From contig CAJLHF010000056.1 of the NCBI GenBank assembly GCA_905206365.1, forward strand, positions 1 through 10,654: DNA of 10,654 bases. The letters run 5' to 3'. A program made the position numbers and the translations under genes. How positions within the stretch are numbered: position 1 is the first letter of the stretch; each line of letters opens with the position of its first letter. Under the pieces are notes generated by a model, which ran no database searches, was not told where the DNA came from, and worked only from the letters and a program-made list of their open reading frames with translations. Below, one piece after another: positions 7,125 to 10,654 of this stretch. Origin of the DNA: an uncultured Sutterella sp. GTDB lineage: Bacteria; Pseudomonadota; Gammaproteobacteria; Burkholderiales; Burkholderiaceae_F.

Positions 7125-8243
7125 TCAAGCCTCCCCGGTCGTTTCACACACATCGCTCTCTTCGCGAACGGCGGCCGCAATCGCGTCGCCCATCGCCGAG
7201 CAGCTCACGGTTGCTTCGCCCGCTCGGGCGATGTCGCCCGTGCGAACGCCCGAGGCGAGCACTCGCGAGACGGCGCGCTCGATCCGGTCGGCCGCACCCG
7301 TTTCACCCAGGGAATAGCGGAGCATGAGGGCGGCGGAGAGAATCTGCGCGATGGGGTTCGCGATGTTGCGCCCGGCGATGTCGGGCGCGGACCCGCCCGC
7401 GGGCTCGTAGAGCCCGAAGCCCGATTCCCCGATCGAGGCCGAGGGGAGCATCCCCATCGAACCCGTGATCATGGCGCATTCGTCGGAGAGGATGTCGCCG
7501 AACATGTTCGAGCACAAAACGACGTCGAATTGCGACGGGGCCTTGATGAGCTGCATCGTCGCGTTGTCGATGTAGAGGTGTGAGAGCGCGACGTCGGGAT
7601 AGTCCGCGGCCACCTGCTCGACCGTTTCGCGCCAGAGGACGGAGGAGGCGAGCACGTTCGCCTTGTCGATCGACGTCACCGCGCGGCGGCGCAGACGCGC
7701 CGTTTCAAAGGCCGCGCGGGCGATGCGTTCGATTTCGCGACGGCTGTAGACCTCGGTGTCGAAGGCCTTTTCGTCCGCACCTTCGCCTTCGCGCCCCTTG
7801 GGGGTACCGAAGTAGATCCCGCCCGTCAACTCGCGCACGACGACGAGGTCGCACCCCGCGGCGGAAATGTCCGCGCGCAGAGGGGAGAGCCCTTCGAGCC
7901 CCGGGAAAAAGCGCGCCGGACGCAGATTGCAAAAGAGCCCGTAGCGCTTGCGAAGCGGCAGCAGAGCGCCCGCTTCCGGACGGTCCTTGTGGGGGAGGTG
8001 GTCCCACTTGGGGCCGCCCACGCTCCCGAAGAGGATGGCTTCCGCACGGTCGCACGCTTCGAGCGTCGCTTCGGGCAAGGGCGTCCCGACGGCGTCGATC
8101 GCGGCGCCCCCGACGAGGGCCTCGACCGCCGTGTAGGTGAAGTGTTCGCGCTCGGCGGCGGCCTCGACGGCCTTCAGGGCTTCGCGCATGATTTCGGGGC
8201 CGATGCCGTCGCCCGCGAGAACGGTGAAAGTATGGTGTCGCAT
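7125..8243 (-). CDS. leuB: 3-isopropylmalate dehydrogenase
   Basis: This 372-residue NAD-dependent enzyme oxidatively decarboxylates 3-isopropylmalate to 2-oxoisocaproate, the last leucine-specific step before transamination. Visible signatures are GDGIGPE (11-17), the substrate arginines in LRKRYGLFCNLRPAR (97-111) and VRELTGGIYFG (136-146), Lys194 in SIDKANVL, and Asp226 in YIDNATMQL. The metal-binding Asp250 and Asp254 lie in NMFGDILSDECAMITGS, and the NAD site is GLYEPAGGSAPDIAG (277-291). The start is set by the position of GDGIGPE; no good ribosome-binding site precedes it, so translation may be weak or depend on structure in the 145-base gap after leuA. The VGGPKWDHLP and EPAGGSAPDIAG versions are the E. 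coli-type forms. Confidence 0.98.
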   Translation of the reverse strand: MRHHTFTVLAGDGIGPEIMREALKAVEAAAEREHFTYTAVEALVGGAAIDAVGTPLPEATLEACDRAEAILFGSVGGPKWDHLPHKDRPEAGALLPLRKRYGLFCNLRPARFFPGLEGLSPLRADISAAGCDLVVVRELTGGIYFGTPKGREGEGADEKAFDTEVYSRREIERIARAAFETARLRRRAVTSIDKANVLASSVLWRETVEQVAADYPDVALSHLYIDNATMQLIKAPSQFDVVLCSNMFGDILSDECAMITGSMGMLPSASIGESGFGLYEPAGGSAPDIAGRNIANPIAQILSAALMLRYSLGETGAADRIERAVSRVLASGVRTGDIARAGEATVSCSAMGDAIAAAVREESDVCETTGEA

Positions 8244-8331
8244 GGGAATGGTCGAAAGTTCGGTTGAAAAACGAGAGTGTTCCGGGGCGAACGCATCCGA
8301 ATTCGAAAATTTCGGGACGAGTCCGACCGCA

Positions 8332-8353
8332 CTCGGGCGCGCGAGCGCCCGAG
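8332..8353. other. Perfect hairpin in the leuA-leuB gap
   Basis: CTCGGGCGC (8332-8340) and GCGCCCGAG (8345-8353) form a 9-base-pair GC-rich stem with a 4-base loop. In the direction of leu transcription no T-run follows, so it is not a standard terminator. It may be an mRNA-processing or 3'-end-stabilising element that sets leuA expression apart from leuBCD, or a rho-associated pause. The rest of the gap (8244-8388) holds no gene. Confidence 0.6.
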
Positions 8354-8388
8354 CAAGGGAAAAAGGAAAAGCGGGGAAGCGAGCGGCC

Positions 8389-9999
8389 TCAAACGCCGCG
8401 GCGTTCGTGGCTTTCGAGTTCGGCCGCGGGGGCGCTTGCGCTCGTGCCCTTGCGCTTCTTCTCGACTTCGCGCGCCTGTTCGATCACGTTCATCGCGTGA
8501 ACGAACGCGCGGGCGGAAGCTTCGAGCACGTCGGTCGAAAGACCCATGCCGTGGAAGATGCGCCCTTCGTGCTCGACCGTCACGTCCACCTGACCGAGGG
8601 CGTCCATCCCCTCGCCGTTGGCGTTGATCGAGTAGGAAACGAGTCGGCAGCGAATGCCCGTCAAGCGCGTGATGCAGTTGTAGATCGCATCGACGGGGCC
8701 GTTCCCGATGCTCGACTCGGTGCGGGTGCGCTTCCCCACGCGCAGGCGGACGCTTGCCGTCGGAAGGGTTTCGCCGTTACCGCACATGACGTTCATGCGG
8801 TCGAGCTGATAGGTGGGCGTTTCTTCTTCGACCTTCGTGAAAAAGAGGAGCGCTTCGAGGTCGTAGTCGTAGACCTGGCCCTTCTTGTCGGCGAGCTTCA
8901 AAAAGCGCGCATAAAGGTCGTTCATGTTGTAGTCGTTCTCGGTGTAGCCGAGTTTTTCAAGGCACGCCTTGATCATGTGGCGACCCGAGCGGGCCGTCAT
9001 GTGAAGGACGTTCCCGTGCACGCCCACGCTCTCGGGCGTGAGGATTTCGTAGGTCTCGCGGTTCTTGAGAACGCCGTCCTGGTGGATGCCCGAGCTGTGC
9101 GAGAAGGCGTTCGATCCGACGATCGGCTTGTGCGAGGGGACGGGTTCGTGGCAGATCTTCGAGACGAGCATCGACGTGCGGGCGATGCGTTCGTGAACGA
9201 TCCCGGTCGTCAGACCCTTCAGCCACGCCTGACGCAAACGGATGGCGGTCACGACCTCTTCGAGGGCGCAATTGCCCGCGCGCTCGCCGAGGCCGTTCAT
9301 GCAGCACTCGATCTGACGGGCCCCTTCCTGAAGGGCCGTGAGCGAGTTGGCGGTCGCCATCCCGAGGTCGTTGTGGCAGTGCACGGAGACGACCGCGCGG
9401 TCGATGTTGGGCACGCGGTTCATGAGCGTGCGGATGATGCCGCCGAATTCCGTCGGGAAGGTGTAGCCGACCGTGTCGGGAATGTTGACGGTCGTCGCCC
9501 CGGCGTCGATCGCCGCTTCGACCATGCGGCAGAGGTTGTCGATCGGCGTGCGGCCCGCGTCTTCGCAGGAGAATTCGACGTCGTCCGTCCACTTGCGCGC
9601 TTCTTTCACGGCGGCGACCCCCATGGCGAGGACATCGTCGAACGAGCGGCGAAGCTTCTTTTCGACGTGCAGGGTCGAGGTGGCGATGAAGGTGTGAATG
9701 CGGAAACGCTCGGCAACTTTCAGTGCTTCGGCCGCGCGGATTACGTCGCCGGGAACGGCGCGTGCGAGTCCGCAGGGAACGGCCCGGCGGAGCGACCGTG
9801 CGATCGTCTGCACGCTTTCGAAGTCGCCCGCGGAAGAAATCGGGAAACCCGCCTCGATGACGTCGACGCCGAGGTCCTCGAGCGCCAGGGCGATCTGAAG
9901 CTTCTGTTGCATGGAAAGACTTTGAGCAAGCGCTTGTTCGCCGTCACGCAACGTCGTATCAAAAATCACCACGCGCTCGGCGGATATATCGTCGATCAT
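8389..9999 (-). CDS. leuA: 2-isopropylmalate synthase
   Basis: This 536-residue enzyme condenses acetyl-CoA with 2-oxoisovalerate, the committed step of leucine synthesis. The TIM-barrel domain (about 8-280) has FDTTLRDGEQ (13-22), metal-binding HCHND (207-211) and NGLGERAGNC (235-244). SHSSGIHQDG (300-309) lies in the linker. The C-terminal leucine-sensing domain (about 390-505) includes GNGPVDAIY and ALGQVDVTV, so leucine feedback inhibition is expected. The last 25 or so residues are a basic, Ala/Ser-rich tail with no evident motif. GGGAG seven bases before the ATG supports the start. The N-terminal sequence DGEQALAQSLSMQQKLQIAL tracks E. coli LeuA closely. It is the first gene of the leuABCD operon. 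Confidence 0.97.
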   Translation of the reverse strand: MIDDISAERVVIFDTTLRDGEQALAQSLSMQQKLQIALALEDLGVDVIEAGFPISSAGDFESVQTIARSLRRAVPCGLARAVPGDVIRAAEALKVAERFRIHTFIATSTLHVEKKLRRSFDDVLAMGVAAVKEARKWTDDVEFSCEDAGRTPIDNLCRMVEAAIDAGATTVNIPDTVGYTFPTEFGGIIRTLMNRVPNIDRAVVSVHCHNDLGMATANSLTALQEGARQIECCMNGLGERAGNCALEEVVTAIRLRQAWLKGLTTGIVHERIARTSMLVSKICHEPVPSHKPIVGSNAFSHSSGIHQDGVLKNRETYEILTPESVGVHGNVLHMTARSGRHMIKACLEKLGYTENDYNMNDLYARFLKLADKKGQVYDYDLEALLFFTKVEEETPTYQLDRMNVMCGNGETLPTASVRLRVGKRTRTESSIGNGPVDAIYNCITRLTGIRCRLVSYSINANGEGMDALGQVDVTVEHEGRIFHGMGLSTDVLEASARAFVHAMNVIEQAREVEKKRKGTSASAPAAELESHERRGV

Positions 10000-10024
10000 C
10001 TTCGGGCTCCCGGAATGAGGGTTG

Positions 10025-10045
10025 AAAAAAGGCGGTTCGTCCGCC
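10025..10045 (-). terminator. Hairpin plus T-run in the leuA leader
   Basis: On the minus strand GGCGG-ACGAA-CCGCC is followed directly by TTTTTT, 26 bases upstream of the leuA ATG. It looks like a short intrinsic terminator, but the stem is only 5 base pairs. The best promoter places the transcript start almost at the base of this hairpin, so it may instead cap the 5' end of the message. I see no leader peptide rich in Leu codons, so classical leu attenuation is not supported. Confidence 0.45.
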
Positions 10046-10054
10046 GGTAGATGA

Positions 10055-10084
10055 ACCCTACACCCGCATCGTTTATGTTGTCAA
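10055..10084 (-). promoter_or_regulatory. Probable sigma70-type promoter of leuABCD
   Basis: Minus-strand TTGACA (10079-10084) is a perfect -35 element, followed after 18 bases by TAGGGT (10055-10060), an acceptable -10. Transcription would start near 10048, giving a leader of about 50 bases. No other element pair near leuA is as good. Confidence 0.55.
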
Positions 10085-10199
10085 GGAAGGTTGCGAAAAT
10101 TGCGATATAAATTCGCTAAGTATGTGATTTATAGATATAAGGAAAAGTAACTACACGGTTTTTGCAAAACGATAAAGTTGCAATATCGAATAAATTGCC
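10085..10199. promoter_or_regulatory. AT-rich region upstream of the leu promoter with repeated TTGC(A/G)A hexamers
   Basis: No gene is supported here. Within this GC-rich window the stretch is strikingly AT-rich. It holds TTGCGA at 10091 and 10100, TTGCAA at 10162 and 10178, the perfect palindrome TTTTGCAAAA (10160-10169), and the inverted pairs GCGAA/TTCGC (10093-10097/10112-10116) and CGATA/TATCG (10170-10174/10184-10188). This is the layout of an upstream control region for a regulator such as an Lrp- or LysR-type protein. The regulator cannot be identified from this window. Confidence 0.4.
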
Positions 10200-10245
10200 A
10201 AGGCGGACCACATAAGTTTCCGCCTTCGAACGCTTCTTCGGAAAC
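10200..10245. other. Two overlapping, mutually exclusive inverted repeats
   Basis: AAGGCGGA (10200-10207) pairs with TCCGCCTT (10219-10226). GTTTCCG (10216-10222) pairs with CGGAAAC (10239-10245). The two stems share bases 10219-10222, so only one can form at a time. Neither is followed by a clear T-run. They lie between the terminator of the upstream gene and the leu control region. Confidence 0.4.
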
Positions 10246-10249
10246 ACGA

Positions 10250-10290
10250 AAAAGAACGCCGCGGGCATCCGAGAAGGGATACCCGCGGCG
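10250..10290 (-). terminator. Intrinsic terminator of the autotransporter-like gene
   Basis: CGCCGCGGG pairs with CCCGCGGCG (10257-10265 with 10282-10290), extended inward by ATCC/GGAT after one mismatch. On the minus strand the stem is followed by GTTCTTTTTCG, a T-rich run. It lies about 80 bases after the stop of the outer-membrane gene and should insulate the leu operon from it. Confidence 0.85.
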
Positions 10291-10309
10291 CCCGTGTGAC
10301 GCTTCGGCC

Positions 10310-10339
10310 CGAACGTCCCGGGCGAGGTCGGGACGTTCG
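10310..10339. other. Perfect 11-bp hairpin in the 3' region of the outer-membrane gene
   Basis: CGAACGTCCCG (10310-10320) and CGGGACGTTCG (10329-10339) form an uninterrupted stem with an 8-base loop. It sits between the stop codon at 10371 and the T-run terminator. It has no T-run of its own and may protect the message end or contribute to termination. Confidence 0.55.
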
Positions 10340-10370
10340 AATCGAAGCCGTCAAACGCGGTTGGAGGCGG

Positions 10371-10654
10371 TTAGAAGCGGTACGCGGCGTTGAGCGAGAA
10401 CGTGGTCGCCCCGCGTTCTTCGTCACCCCATTCGTAACCCGCCTTGAGACCGAAGGCGAAGTCGCCCGTCTCGGCCGTAAGAGCGAGGTTGGAGCGAACC
10501 TTCACGTCGTCAGCGAAGGTGAAGCGGTAGCTGCTCGTCGCACCCGCAAAGGCGACGGTCTGGTCGACTTCGGTGTCGCCCGCGGTCGGAACGACCGCAA
10601 GCGAGAAGGCCGGAGCAAGACGCATGCCGCCCGCCGTGTCGAAGGCGGCGGAGA
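10371..10654 (-). CDS. Autotransporter-type outer-membrane beta-barrel, C-terminal part
   Basis: The frame is open to the window edge, so only the last 93 codons are present. The sequence is a series of short amphipathic strands with alternating hydrophobic residues (FSLAVVPTAG, SYRFTFAD, VRSNLALTAET, FAFGLKAGYEW, TTFSLNAAYRF). It ends in Phe after YR, the C-terminal signature recognised by the BAM machinery. The pattern (antiparallel strands, GLKAGYEWG then FSLNAAYRF) fits the barrel end of type V autotransporters; another porin-like barrel cannot be excluded. The passenger domain, if any, lies beyond the window, so its function is unknown. The in-frame ATG at 10623-10625 is internal: family-like sequence continues upstream of it. 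A terminator follows at 10250-10290. Confidence 0.75.
   Translation of the reverse strand, partial: SAAFDTAGGMRLAPAFSLAVVPTAGDTEVDQTVAFAGATSSYRFTFADDVKVRSNLALTAETGDFAFGLKAGYEWGDEERGATTFSLNAAYRF

Noticed and set aside
5793..7583. Plus-strand open frame of 596 codons opposite leuC and leuB
   Set aside because: It spans the leuB-leuC junction on the opposite strand and has no family features.
8137..10050. Plus-strand open frame of 637 codons opposite leuA
   Set aside because: It is rich in Arg, Ala, Gly, Asp and Val, the usual look of an antisense frame in GC-rich coding DNA, and LeuA on the other strand is unambiguous.
10063..10074. Mini-ORF Met-Arg-Val-stop as a leu leader peptide
   Set aside because: It has no Leu codons and lies upstream of the predicted transcription start.
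10151..10426. Minus-strand open frame of 91 codons between the outer-membrane gene and leuA
   Set aside because: Its sequence is the Arg/Ser-rich translation of hairpins and a terminator, and it overlaps the end of the barrel gene in another frame.

Overview
The window looks like a chromosomal segment of a GC-rich, host-associated, anaerobically respiring Gram-negative proteobacterium. The signs are a Sec-exported flavin reductase with a covalent-FMN motif, an autotransporter-type beta-barrel ending in Phe, and a proteobacterial leuABCD operon. The flavin reductase plus autotransporter combination resembles Sutterellaceae (Burkholderiales), but that placement is inference from style, not from a marker gene. 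A gammaproteobacterial host is possible, because the leu enzymes look enteric-type.

Layout. Positions 1-671 are the right end of an IS3-family insertion sequence carrying the 3' part of orfB, with an intact DDE catalytic triad. It appears to have inserted into a minus-strand MmeI-like (type IIL) restriction-methylation gene. That gene keeps its nuclease and methyltransferase cores but ends within the presumed IS terminal repeat, losing its target-recognition C-terminus. Directly upstream of it, overlapping by 14 bases, is a serine recombinase (resolvase/invertase) gene broken by two frameshifts. Positions 1-2852 thus read as a decayed mobile/defence island with visibly lower GC than its surroundings.

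Positions 2853-3174 form a divergent intergenic region containing an FNR-box-like palindrome. Downstream, on the plus strand, is one 600-residue exported reductase: signal peptide, covalent FMN domain, FAD_binding_2 flavoprotein. It belongs to the fumarate/urocanate reductase superfamily, but the residues that bind and protonate fumarate in known members are replaced, so its substrate is probably something else. A strong bidirectional hairpin terminator (about 5000-5053) separates it from the convergent leu operon.

Positions 5088-9999 (minus strand) hold the complete leucine branch in the order leuA-leuB-leuC-leuD: isopropylmalate synthase, dehydrogenase, and the two isomerase subunits. It is probably expressed from a sigma70-like promoter at 10055-10084. 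leuB, leuC and leuD are almost contiguous, while leuA and leuB are separated by 145 bases with a perfect hairpin. Upstream of leuA lie an AT-rich, repeat-bearing regulatory region, several hairpins, a rho-independent terminator, and the last 93 codons of an outer-membrane autotransporter-like barrel that runs off the window end.

I found no RNA genes and no CRISPR. The most unusual features are the reductase with a rewired active site, the enteric-type leu operon, and the recombinase-MmeI pair disrupted by an IS element.
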